NCBI GenBank assembly: GCA_900770665.1 | Contig: CAAGKZ010000025.1 | Coordinates: 1 to 32,614 of the forward strand | Origin: Bacteroidaceae bacterium | GTDB lineage: Bacteria > Bacteroidota > Bacteroidia > Bacteroidales > Bacteroidaceae | Direction of reading: 5' to 3' | Length of the DNA stretch: 32,614 nt | Shown: positions 22,691 to 30,905 of the stretch, piece after piece | Layout: every line of letters begins with the position of its first letter | How positions within the stretch are numbered: position 1 is the first letter of the stretch | The notes under the pieces: model-generated | What the model saw: only the letters and a program-made list of their open reading frames with translations | The model's database searches: none | Told to the model about the DNA's origin: nothing | Translations under genes and position numbers: made by a program

Positions 22691-23980
22691 ATGAAAAGCA
22701 ACGACACACAAAATAGCGAAGAGAAAAAAGTTCCCAAATACAAGTTTTTGGGCGAATCAGGACTGGTTGAGGATGAAGATGGCAACATCTTCAGCGCTTC
22801 GGAGATTAATATGGACTATGAGGAACCGGTAAGAAAAACCGAAGACAAGAGCGACCCTGAGTATTGGTATTACGAGTACAACCCTCTCTACTGTGGCCCA
22901 AGCCGCGAGGCTTACATGGAAAGGATGGCAAGAGCACACGCTAGATTTGCTAAAGATAAGAAAGAGACAATAGAGAAGTCATCCCAATCCAGCACTATGC
23001 AGCATTTCTGGCAGAATAGTGTTCAAGCGGTCCTGGAAGACAAGAGCAACCCGGCCTATTGGTATTACGAGTATGACCCTCGATATTGTGGCCCAAGCCG
23101 TGAGGCATACATGGAGAAGATGGCAAAAATGTACAGAGAGAGATATATTCCCGATGCGTCAAAGATATCACTACTTGCATTCGACCCCGAGGAGGCAAAG
23201 GAGCGCGCTGACCGGGAACAGAAAGAGGCCGAGCGCAGAGGGCTGCACCCTACTTTCAGGAGAGACTTCTCATATATCCTTGGAATGAATTTCACAGGAA
23301 TTGTAGATTGCTACAACAATGTTGTAGTCTCAAACAGACAATACAGCCTTGCAGGCCATTACTACTGCGGATTTGCCATGGTTCAGGACAGGAAAACCCA
23401 AAAAATAGGTTTCGTTGACGCCCATGGAAACGAGGCTATACAATGCAAATGGCGCTCGGCAGGCATTTTCAGCGAATATCTTGCCTGCGTACAGGACGAC
23501 AGCCGCAAATGCGGTTATATAGATACAAGAGGAGAAGTCGTGATACCTTGCAGATGGGAAGAGGGATGGCCATTCCACGAAGGAGTCGCAAAAGTTCAGG
23601 ACAACAGAAAACTGGGAATGATTGACCAGAAAGGCAGGCTTACAGTACCGTGCATGTGGAAAAAAATGAGCGATTGTAGCGAAGGCCTGATAGGAGTAAT
23701 GGATGACAACGGCAAATGCGGTTTCATAGACAAGACCGGCAAGGTTGTCATCCCCTGCCAATGGAGACAGGTATGGGTATTCAAGGATGGTCTTGCCCCT
23801 GTACAGGACTTCAACAAGCGACTGGGATTCATTGACAAGAGCGGAAAGTTGGTAGTCCCCTGCCGTTGGAAAAAGGTAAACTATTTTGTAAACGGGCGTG
23901 CCAAAGTATCGGACTCAAAGAAATTCCTGTTCCGCGACAAGTGGGTATATATTGACAGAGAAGGAAATATTGTCAAATGA
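22691..23980 (+). CDS. WG-repeat protein with duplicated N-terminal aromatic module
   Basis: 429 residues, no signal peptide, so probably cytoplasmic. ATG 22691 is chosen because the promoter's -7 box overlaps the upstream part of the frame. The C-terminal half (about 215-429) holds about seven WG-type repeats, each of the form GFIDKxGKVVIPCQW, predicted to make a beta-rich solenoid for protein binding. The N-terminal half carries a 35-residue module twice (about residues 53-90 and 118-155), centred on YWYYEY and CGPSREAYME, 65 residues apart. Between them are charged helices. Function unknown. It overlaps hydF tail-to-tail by 8 bp. Confidence 0.85.
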   Translation: MKSNDTQNSEEKKVPKYKFLGESGLVEDEDGNIFSASEINMDYEEPVRKTEDKSDPEYWYYEYNPLYCGPSREAYMERMARAHARFAKDKKETIEKSSQSSTMQHFWQNSVQAVLEDKSNPAYWYYEYDPRYCGPSREAYMEKMAKMYRERYIPDASKISLLAFDPEEAKERADREQKEAERRGLHPTFRRDFSYILGMNFTGIVDCYNNVVVSNRQYSLAGHYYCGFAMVQDRKTQKIGFVDAHGNEAIQCKWRSAGIFSEYLACVQDDSRKCGYIDTRGEVVIPCRWEEGWPFHEGVAKVQDNRKLGMIDQKGRLTVPCMWKKMSDCSEGLIGVMDDNGKCGFIDKTGKVVIPCQWRQVWVFKDGLAPVQDFNKRLGFIDKSGKLVVPCRWKKVNYFVNGRAKVSDSKKFLFRDKWVYIDREGNIVK

Positions 23981-25160
23981 CCACCCTTTCGAGTATTCCT
24001 GTGAGTGCAGCGATTGCAATGCCGTAGTTTGTTATGGGAACACCTTGTGCCTTTGCCTGGCGCACACGGGAAAGAACCGTGCGGCGGTTGAACATGCACG
24101 CCCCGCAATGAATAACAATGTCGTAACCCGCAAGGTCTTCGGGGAAGTCGTTGCCGCCCACGACATCAATACTCAACCCATCGCCCAGCTTGCTGCGCAG
24201 AAGACGCGGCAATTTCACGCGACCAATATCCTCGTTCTGCGGTATGTGACTGCATGCCTCGGCAATGAGCACACGCGCTGTCGGCGGCAATGCGAGCAGA
24301 GCCTTTGCTCCGCTGCGGAACGCATCTATGTCGCCTTTATGACGTGCCATAAGCACCGAGAAAGAAGTCAGTCTTGTTCCCGGCGGTGTCATCTTCTCAA
24401 CCTGTGCAAACACCTGCGAATCGGTTATTATAAGCTGTGGCGGAGCAACAAGTGACTGCAAAAGACGTGGCAGTTCCTCGGGAGCACAGCAAAGTGGGAT
24501 ACAATGTTTGTCGAGCAGGTTACGCAGTGTCTGCACCTGTGGCTGAATGATGCGTCCTTTGGGAGCCGATGCATCCTGCGGCATAACAAGCACCACCACA
24601 TCACCTGACTTTACAAGTGAATGGGTAATGTCATCGAGATTGTCATCCTGCTTGTAACACTGCGCTATGCGCTCAAGCAACACCGCGCGTCCCTCGCCTG
24701 TAACTGCTGAGAAAGAGATTACATCATGCTTTAAAGCATCTTGCCACGCAGTAATGCGCTCTGCGCTACCCTCCTTGTCGCACTTGCCTGCAACAACAAT
24801 CACCGGCAACTGCAACTCATGCATTTGCGCAAGCCACTCCTTTTCGGGCGCGATATTGCCATCAAATTCGCCAAGCAAAAGAATTGCAACATCGGCACGT
24901 GCAAGTACCTTGCGCGCCGCATTGACACGCATCGAGCCAAGCACGCCCGTATCGTCAAAACCGGCAGTATCGGCAATCACAGCCGCACCAACACCGGGCA
25001 GTTCAATATTCTTCCAGACCGTGTCGGTAGTTGTTCCGACGACATCGGAAACTATTGAAACAGCCTGCCCTGCAATGCTGTTCACAAGCGAGGACTTGCC
25101 GGCATTTCTGCGGCCGAAGATTGCTACATGGGAACGGTTTGAACGTGATGTCTCAGTCAT
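23973..25160 (-). CDS. hydF: [FeFe]-hydrogenase maturation GTPase HydF
   Basis: 395 residues, cytoplasmic. HydF is the scaffold on which the diiron subcluster is built by HydE and HydG and then passed to the hydrogenase. The N-terminal GTPase domain has the P-loop GRRNAGKSS (16-24), switch VGTTTD and DTAGF. The Fe-S domain ligands are all present: C303-S-H305 (EACSH) and H351-C352-G-A-C355 (HCGAC). The middle dimerisation domain includes MPQDASAPKGRIIQPQ. No hydE, hydG or hydrogenase gene is in the window. Presence implies hydrogen metabolism during fermentation. Length and motifs are normal. Confidence 0.95.
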   Translation of the reverse strand: MTETSRSNRSHVAIFGRRNAGKSSLVNSIAGQAVSIVSDVVGTTTDTVWKNIELPGVGAAVIADTAGFDDTGVLGSMRVNAARKVLARADVAILLLGEFDGNIAPEKEWLAQMHELQLPVIVVAGKCDKEGSAERITAWQDALKHDVISFSAVTGEGRAVLLERIAQCYKQDDNLDDITHSLVKSGDVVVLVMPQDASAPKGRIIQPQVQTLRNLLDKHCIPLCCAPEELPRLLQSLVAPPQLIITDSQVFAQVEKMTPPGTRLTSFSVLMARHKGDIDAFRSGAKALLALPPTARVLIAEACSHIPQNEDIGRVKLPRLLRSKLGDGLSIDVVGGNDFPEDLAGYDIVIHCGACMFNRRTVLSRVRQAKAQGVPITNYGIAIAALTGILERVVI

Positions 25161-25229
25161 GCAGGATTAAGTGTTTTGTATTCTCTCCAATGATATCGGT
25201 TACTAATATCGTTTTGCGGTGCATCCTCA

Positions 25230-26534
25230 CTAATAGAGCTGTATCAGCAACAATCCCGTAGCAATGGCCACAACTGTTGCCACCAGGCCGGGCATCATAA
25301 ACGAGTGGTTGAGCACCCATTTTCCAATGCGTGTGGTACCGGTGCTGTCGAAATTGATGGCTGCTACAAGTGTGGGATAGTTGGGAATAAAGAAGTATCC
25401 GTTCACCGCGGGGAACAGTGCAATGAGCATCATTGGCGATATTGCCAAAGCCAATCCAAGCGGAACAATGGCACGCACCGTTGCCGCCTGGCTATAGAGC
25501 AGTATCGACATGACAAACAGTGCAAGACCAAAGAGCCAAGGCATCTCGGTTACCACACCCTCTACAGCCGCTTTAAGTTCAACGATGTTTCCATTGATGA
25601 ATGTATCGCCCATCCACGCTATACCGAAAATAGCCACCACAGCCTGCATTCCGGCCGAGAACACACTGCCCTGCACAGCCTTTGCGCCATCGGTCTTTGT
25701 AAGGAGCAGAATAAGCGCTGCTGTAGCAAGCATCAGCATCTCTATGATGAGCGGCATGCCCACAGCCTCGCCATCAAATACAGGGCGCATATTTTCAAAG
25801 GAACCGAAAAGCACAATGAGCAGCGTTGCGCTAAGGAACAGTATTACCGATGGAATGGCTTTCTTTTTTGACAGTTCGGAACCCACCTGCGCAGTCCCCT
25901 TTACTATAGCACCGGCCTCGAGACGGCGCTTGTATTCGGGGTCATCAATGAGTTCCTTGCCCACTCTCATTGATGCAAAAGCACCAACAAGGACACCCAC
26001 AAGTGTTGCAGGCACACTGATTTTGAGAATATCGAACAGTGAAATATCAAACCCGGCAGCAGTCAACAAGCCAAGAAGCGCCACTGTAGCTGCAGAAATT
26101 GGCGATGCTGTAATAGCCTGCTGCGATGCAATCACGGCAATGCCCAACGGACGCTCGGGGCGTATCTTTGTCTCTCTTGCCACCTCGGCAATAACCGGCA
26201 ACACCGAATAGGCCACATGACCGGTTCCTGCAAGGAATGTGAAGGTATACGTCACCAGCGGAGCCACTATGGTTATATTCTTTGGATTTTTGCGCAGCAT
26301 GCGCTCGGCAACCCTCACCATTAAATCCAGGCCACCTGCTGCCTGCATACATGCCGCTGCCGAAATTACGGCAGCAATCATCAGCATTACATCTACAGGT
26401 ATCTGACCGGGTTCAAGTCCAAAGCAGAATGTGAGCACAACAACGCCCAAACCGCCCATGACACCAAGACCGATACCGCTGAGACGGGCACCGATAATGA
26501 TGCAGAGCAGAACTATCAACAGTTGTAACAGCAT
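25230..26534 (-). CDS. dcuB: Anaerobic C4-dicarboxylate antiporter, DcuA/DcuB family
   Basis: A 434-residue inner-membrane carrier with about ten to twelve helices. The start MLLQLLIVLLCIIIGARLSG and GLGVMGGLGVVVLTFCFGL are diagnostic of Dcu proteins, as are TFTFLAGTGHVAYSVLPVI and ASQQAITASPISAATVALL. It exchanges fumarate, malate or aspartate for succinate during anaerobic growth. Last gene of a minus-strand cluster; the porin gene ends 12 bp upstream, and asparaginase and glutaminase precede that, so aspartate generated outside is a likely substrate. DcuA and DcuB cannot be separated by eye. Confidence 0.92.
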   Translation of the reverse strand: MLLQLLIVLLCIIIGARLSGIGLGVMGGLGVVVLTFCFGLEPGQIPVDVMLMIAAVISAAACMQAAGGLDLMVRVAERMLRKNPKNITIVAPLVTYTFTFLAGTGHVAYSVLPVIAEVARETKIRPERPLGIAVIASQQAITASPISAATVALLGLLTAAGFDISLFDILKISVPATLVGVLVGAFASMRVGKELIDDPEYKRRLEAGAIVKGTAQVGSELSKKKAIPSVILFLSATLLIVLFGSFENMRPVFDGEAVGMPLIIEMLMLATAALILLLTKTDGAKAVQGSVFSAGMQAVVAIFGIAWMGDTFINGNIVELKAAVEGVVTEMPWLFGLALFVMSILLYSQAATVRAIVPLGLALAISPMMLIALFPAVNGYFFIPNYPTLVAAINFDSTGTTRIGKWVLNHSFMMPGLVATVVAIATGLLLIQLY

Positions 26535-26546
26535 ATCGTCAACTTC

Positions 26547-27725
26547 TTAGAATACAGGCAACTGGTAGATGAAACCAAGCGACACTCTTTGTGTAGAATA
26601 GTCATTCTGTCCAAGCGCCTTTGCCCTATCGGTGAACAGGTGAGTCTGTCCCACGAAAGTAAGGAAAAGGTGCAGGTTCGACTTCATGGGATAATACTCC
26701 ACACCTGTGAGGTAGCCCACAGATGTACGGTAGTTGCCATCGGCATAACCGTCCTCGCCTCCATAGATGGCTGCACTCTCAAGCATACCCTTCACAAAGA
26801 AGTTCCATTTTGGGCAGAAACGCCAGTTCACCTTTGCCACCAATGAGTTATACAATGTATTGTACATGTTGTGACCATTGAAGTTTGCCTGCCCGCCCAA
26901 CATGTTTGTCATTATACCCTTGCGGTCAAGTTCCTCATAAGAACTCATGAGGTCAACAAACATATTGCACTTAGGCGAGAAGTTGAACTGGTTACCCAAA
27001 GCCACATAGTACATATTCTTATCCTTCACCTCGTTCATCACCGATGCCGACCATCTTGTCTGCCATGCACCGCCGAACATATTCGCGTTCCAGTTAAGGG
27101 TGTAAACAAGCGGCAACTTGTTTGCTACAAGATTATTTCCGTAAGTATCTTCTATTGAATTATTACGGCTGTCGAGCACCTGAAATGCCAACTGCTGATT
27201 GGGAGTGAAATCATATGTAAACATTACACCACTCATGAAGTTGCTCATGTTGTTTATAATCTCACTGTATTGGTAAATCTCAATAGGGTTCAGGTCATAC
27301 TCGATACCGCCATATGCCGCGCACTGCTTTCCCGCACTGATACTGAACTTATCGGTCACCGAAAAAGTGAGAGAAGCAATATCAATAGAGTTCGGCAGGT
27401 TGTCAATCATTCCACCACCTTCATTATTTCTGTTGAGACGCTGACGCCAGCGATAGGACAGCCAATCGGTAACCTTGACTTTTGCCTCAATACGGAACTG
27501 ACGCATATTGAAAGCACCCTGGTCAAAGTTACCTGACGTAAAGTTGGCATCAAAGCCATAGTGCATATTGAAAAAGAGGTTGAACTTGTCGCTCTTCTTC
27601 TCAATCTTTGATACGCGCTCAAAAAGTGTCTTCTCATTCTCCCCTGCACTTTCATTTGTCACCTGTGCCGATGCAACGCCGGCCACTAATGCAAACAGAG
27701 CAAATATCGTGTTTCTCATTTTCAT
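26547..27725 (-). CDS. Outer-membrane porin, PorO/P-like
   Basis: 392 residues with signal peptide (MRNTIFALFALVAGVASA|Q), a short coiled coil (ENEKTLFERVSKIEKKS) and then a beta barrel starting FNLFFNMHYGFDANF. The segment GAFNMRQFRIEAKVKVTDWLSYRWRQR and the alternating strands match the phosphate-selective-porin O/P-like family of Bacteroidetes. It ends with Phe (LGFIYQLPVF). Sandwiched between asparaginase and the Dcu antiporter with 12-bp gaps on both sides, it probably admits the same small acids or amides through the outer membrane; phosphate is not implied. The substrate is inferred from neighbours. Confidence 0.82.
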   Translation of the reverse strand: MKMRNTIFALFALVAGVASAQVTNESAGENEKTLFERVSKIEKKSDKFNLFFNMHYGFDANFTSGNFDQGAFNMRQFRIEAKVKVTDWLSYRWRQRLNRNNEGGGMIDNLPNSIDIASLTFSVTDKFSISAGKQCAAYGGIEYDLNPIEIYQYSEIINNMSNFMSGVMFTYDFTPNQQLAFQVLDSRNNSIEDTYGNNLVANKLPLVYTLNWNANMFGGAWQTRWSASVMNEVKDKNMYYVALGNQFNFSPKCNMFVDLMSSYEELDRKGIMTNMLGGQANFNGHNMYNTLYNSLVAKVNWRFCPKWNFFVKGMLESAAIYGGEDGYADGNYRTSVGYLTGVEYYPMKSNLHLFLTFVGQTHLFTDRAKALGQNDYSTQRVSLGFIYQLPVF

Positions 27726-27737
27726 AACAGAATTGCT

Positions 27738-28850
27738 TTAGAAGTTATTGAAATATTCCTGAATCTTTTCCCAATCGTGGGTCTTTGTAAGCGCAAGCAT
27801 CAGCAGTATGCGTGCCTTCTGTGGGTTCAAGTCCCATGATGCCACAAAGCCATACTTTGCATCGTCAACCTCGGCATCGAGTGTTGTAGCACCTGTAGGC
27901 ACACGTGATGAACGAACCACAATAATACCATCCTTGCGCGCCTCCTCAAGCGCAGGGAACACATTCTTGTGGATGTTACCATTACCCACACCGGCATATA
28001 CAATACCTTTGTAATCCTTCTCAATCATGGCATCAACCACCACGCGGTCAACGTCGGCATAACCGTATGCAATACCCACCTTTGGAAGTTCCTTCACCTT
28101 TGAGACATCAAAGTGCAGGTCGCGTGTATCGGCATACACAGCACCTTTGTGAACATAGTACATCTTCTTGCCACCATTGGCAGCAACAGGTCGGTAGTAG
28201 AACACCTCGCCGTTGTTCACATAACCCTCGGCGCCGGCATTGGGAGCCTGGAATGTCTCAACACTTGTGGTATTTGTCTTTGTAACATCGGCCGCACCAT
28301 ATACCTTGCCGTTCATGCACACAAGCACGCCGCGGTCCTTTGAAGCTGCCGAAGCCGCAACAACCACTGCATTGTAGAGGTTTACGGGACCATCGGCGCT
28401 GATGGCTGTCGATGGGCGCATGGCACCTACAAGCACTACAGGCTTGTCGCTCTTCACTGTAAGGCTGAGGAAAAAAGCTGTCTCCTCCATGGTATCTGTT
28501 CCGTGAGTAATTACCACAGCATCCACGTCGCGGCGCTGCAACAGTTCGTTAACCCTGTCGGCCAACTTAAGCCACACCGCGTTGCTCATATCCTGTGAAC
28601 CTATGTTCACCACCTGCTCGCCCTCAATGTCGGCGACATCCTTCATTGCAGGCACTGCATCGATGAGTGTACCGATGGCAACCTGTCCGGCTGTGTAATT
28701 TGAATTGGTAGCCGAACTGCCCGAACCGGCGATTGTGCCGCCTGTTGCAAGAATATAAACCTTAGGCAACTCCTTGGCCTGTGCAAAACCCGCTGTCGCC
28801 ACCAGAACCAAGGCGGCAACCACTGTTACAAAACGTTTGAACATTGTCAT
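27738..28850 (-). CDS. ansB: Type II L-asparaginase, exported
   Basis: 370 residues; hydrolyses asparagine to aspartate and ammonia, probably in the periplasm. The signal peptide covers about residues 1-25 (VLVATAGFAQA). Both catalytic motifs are intact: LATGGTIAGS with the nucleophile T39, and ITHGTDTMEET with T118 and D119. The substrate Ser is S85 (NIGSQDMSN), followed by LVGAMRPSTAISADGP. ATG M1 or M3 could be the start. In the operon after glutaminase (81-bp gap) and before the porin (12-bp gap). Its aspartate product is a Dcu substrate. Confidence 0.95.
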   Translation of the reverse strand: MTMFKRFVTVVAALVLVATAGFAQAKELPKVYILATGGTIAGSGSSATNSNYTAGQVAIGTLIDAVPAMKDVADIEGEQVVNIGSQDMSNAVWLKLADRVNELLQRRDVDAVVITHGTDTMEETAFFLSLTVKSDKPVVLVGAMRPSTAISADGPVNLYNAVVVAASAASKDRGVLVCMNGKVYGAADVTKTNTTSVETFQAPNAGAEGYVNNGEVFYYRPVAANGGKKMYYVHKGAVYADTRDLHFDVSKVKELPKVGIAYGYADVDRVVVDAMIEKDYKGIVYAGVGNGNIHKNVFPALEEARKDGIIVVRSSRVPTGATTLDAEVDDAKYGFVASWDLNPQKARILLMLALTKTHDWEKIQEYFNNF

Positions 28851-28931
28851 AATATAGAATTTAAATGTTAATACTCTAAATAAAAACCTTCAGCAGCGAA
28901 AAAGGTTGAAACGCCAACACTTTTTCACATG

Positions 28932-29846
28932 TCAGAATATCGACTCACTTGTTTCGGTAGTCAATATCTCAAGCGCCTTCATCCCCATCACCGAGTTACC
29001 CTTGCCGTTGAGCCGTGGGCTCCACACAGCCACCGCATACTTGCGAGGATAGATGGCTGCAATGCCACCGCCCACACCACTCTTTCCGGGCAGCCCAACG
29101 AGATATGAAAACTCACCCGCCTCGTCATAGAAGCCGCAAGTCTGCATAATCGCATTCATTCGCTTTATCTGCGAACGTGTCAACTCAATCCCCGCATGAC
29201 GGAACTCCCCGCCATGGTCGGCAAACGCAAGGAAAGCCTTCGACAACTCCCTGCAACTCATCTCCACCGAGCACATGCGGAAGTATAAGCGCAGCACGCG
29301 CTCCACATCACACTCAATGTTCCCATGGTACTTAAGCAAATTTGCAATCGCCGCGTTCAGGTATCCCGTCTCGCGCTCCGACTGCGCCACCTCGTCATTA
29401 TAATCCACCGTTTCACTGCCACACAGTTCACGCACAAAAGCGAGATACTCCTCCTCGGGGTTCTCGAACGACGTGAGCAGCACATCGGCAAGCACCAATG
29501 CACCGGCATTTATAAAAGGGTTGCGCGGAATACCATGCTCCACCTCAAGCTGCACCAGCGAGTTGAACGCAGTGCCCGAAGGCTCCTTGCCAACTCTTTT
29601 CCACAGCGCCTCGCCCTTCACCCCCAAGCACATTGCCAAAGCAAAGACCTTTGAGATACTCTGTATGGAGAAACGCACATCGGCATCTTTTATCGCATAT
29701 ACCCCGCCATCAACATCGCTCAGACACATGCCGAAATGTTCCGGCGACACCTTTGCCAGCGCCGGTATGTAATCGGCCACCTTGCCCTCACCGGCAAGCG
29801 GCTGTACTTTGTAGTAAATATCTACAAGCAGTTTACGGTAATCCAT
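28932..29846 (-). CDS. glsA: Glutaminase A
   Basis: 304 residues; a serine-dependent glutaminase of the beta-lactamase-like fold releasing glutamate and ammonia from glutamine. Key motif FSIQSISKVFALA with S63 and K66 (SxxK); GTAFNSLVQLE, NPFINAGALV, GYLNAAIANLL and LVGLPGKSGVGGG are all present. ATG 29846 (MDYRKLL) is preferred to a TTG nine codons upstream; the length then matches E. coli YbaS/YneH (about 308). No signal peptide, so cytoplasmic. First gene of the deamidation operon, divergent from the RNA methyltransferase gene. Its ammonia could feed the nearby GuaA, which lacks its own glutaminase site; that link is inference. Confidence 0.95.
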   Translation of the reverse strand: MDYRKLLVDIYYKVQPLAGEGKVADYIPALAKVSPEHFGMCLSDVDGGVYAIKDADVRFSIQSISKVFALAMCLGVKGEALWKRVGKEPSGTAFNSLVQLEVEHGIPRNPFINAGALVLADVLLTSFENPEEEYLAFVRELCGSETVDYNDEVAQSERETGYLNAAIANLLKYHGNIECDVERVLRLYFRMCSVEMSCRELSKAFLAFADHGGEFRHAGIELTRSQIKRMNAIMQTCGFYDEAGEFSYLVGLPGKSGVGGGIAAIYPRKYAVAVWSPRLNGKGNSVMGMKALEILTTETSESIF

Positions 29847-29905
29847 TCTGTACGTCTTTGCAGCTGCGTGCAAGGTGCACCAACTGCAATATGAATATTA
29901 CAACG

Positions 29906-29913
29906 CGAAGATA
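29906..29913 (-). promoter_or_regulatory. -7 box of the glsA operon
   Basis: Minus-strand TATCTTCG followed by C, 60 nt upstream of ATG 29846. It lies back to back with the methyltransferase promoter. Confidence 0.5.
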
Positions 29914-29955
29914 ATCTAAAAATATTATTTTTAACAAAAATAAAGGAATATAAAA

Positions 29956-29986
29956 TTTGCCCGCTTGCAAGAGAGTAATAATTTTG
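29956..29986 (+). promoter_or_regulatory. Promoter of the RNA methyltransferase gene
   Basis: TTTG (29956-29959), exactly 19 nt, TAATTTTG (29979-29986): consensus match. It sits inside the upstream extension of the frame and therefore supports ATG 30008 as the start. Confidence 0.75.
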
Positions 29987-30007
29987 CAGAAAGAAAAGCA
30001 AGAATTC

Positions 30008-30814
30008 ATGCCCATAATAGAAATAACTACCCTCGACCATCCCGGTTGCGAACTCTTCGGAACACTCACCGAAGCACAGTTGCGCCGCGAATATGAGCCC
30101 GGGAAAGGCATCTTCATTGCCGAGAGTCCCAAGGTCATCAACGTTGCCCTGAACAGCGGCTACACACCACTTGCATTGATGTGCGAACAGAAGCACATAA
30201 CCGGCGATGCTGCCGACATCATAGCACGTTGCGGCGACATCCCCGTTTATACCGGTAGCCGCGACCTGCTTGCACAGCTCACCGGCTACACCCTCACACG
30301 TGGAGTACTCTGCGCCATGCGCCGCCCCATTGAACCGCCGGTCGAGGATATTTGCCAGGGCGCAAGCCGCATTGTTGTCATTGACGGTGTTGTAGATACC
30401 ACAAACATCGGTGCCATCTTCCGCTCGGCAGCCGCGCTTGGCATAGATGCCGTATTGCTCACCCGCAACTCGTGCGACCCGCTCAACCGCCGCGCAGTAC
30501 GTGTGTCAATGGGCAGCGTGTTCCTTGTACCCTGGAGCTGGCTTGATGGCGGCATTGAGCAGCTGCACTCACTTGGTTTTGCCACTGCGGCAATGGCACT
30601 GACAGATGACTCAGTCTCCATTGACCACCACACACTCACCACATTGCCGAAATTGGCCATCATCATGGGCACCGAGGGCGATGGTCTCCCTACCGAAACC
30701 ATAGAAAAGGCCACCCATGTGGTGCGCATACCAATGTCACACAATGTCGACTCACTCAACGTTGCCGCCGCGGCTGCTGTTGCTTTCTGGGAATTGAGAG
30801 ACAGGAACAGATGA
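30008..30814 (+). CDS. TrmH/SpoU-family RNA 2'-O-methyltransferase
   Basis: 268 residues, SPOUT knot fold, uses S-adenosylmethionine to methylate ribose in tRNA or rRNA. Motif 1: NIGAIFRSA (N133 to R139). Motif 2: IMGTEGDGLP (G221-T-E-G). Motif 3: IPMSHNVDSLNVAAAAA (N246, S249, N251), the deep trefoil knot. The N-terminal 100 residues (FIAESPKVINVAL, GVLCAMRRP) resemble the substrate-binding part of RlmB/TsnR-like members. Target nucleotide not deducible. Start as argued from the promoter. Single gene, ended by a bidirectional terminator. Confidence 0.92.
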   Translation: MPIIEITTLDHPGCELFGTLTEAQLRREYEPGKGIFIAESPKVINVALNSGYTPLALMCEQKHITGDAADIIARCGDIPVYTGSRDLLAQLTGYTLTRGVLCAMRRPIEPPVEDICQGASRIVVIDGVVDTTNIGAIFRSAAALGIDAVLLTRNSCDPLNRRAVRVSMGSVFLVPWSWLDGGIEQLHSLGFATAAMALTDDSVSIDHHTLTTLPKLAIIMGTEGDGLPTETIEKATHVVRIPMSHNVDSLNVAAAAAVAFWELRDRNR

Positions 30815-30845
30815 TGCCGGCAAAGACAGCATGAAGAATAAAACA

Positions 30846-30883
30846 AATTGGCTTTCAAGTTCAATCGAACTTGAAAGCCAATT
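30846..30883. terminator. Bidirectional terminator between convergent genes
   Basis: A 17-bp perfect stem (30846-30862 with 30867-30883), loop AATC, with A- and T-rich flanks. It serves the methyltransferase (plus) and the PagL-like gene (minus, stop at 30906). Confidence 0.9.
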
Positions 30884-30905
30884 CTGTTATATCAAAAACC
30901 ATCAA

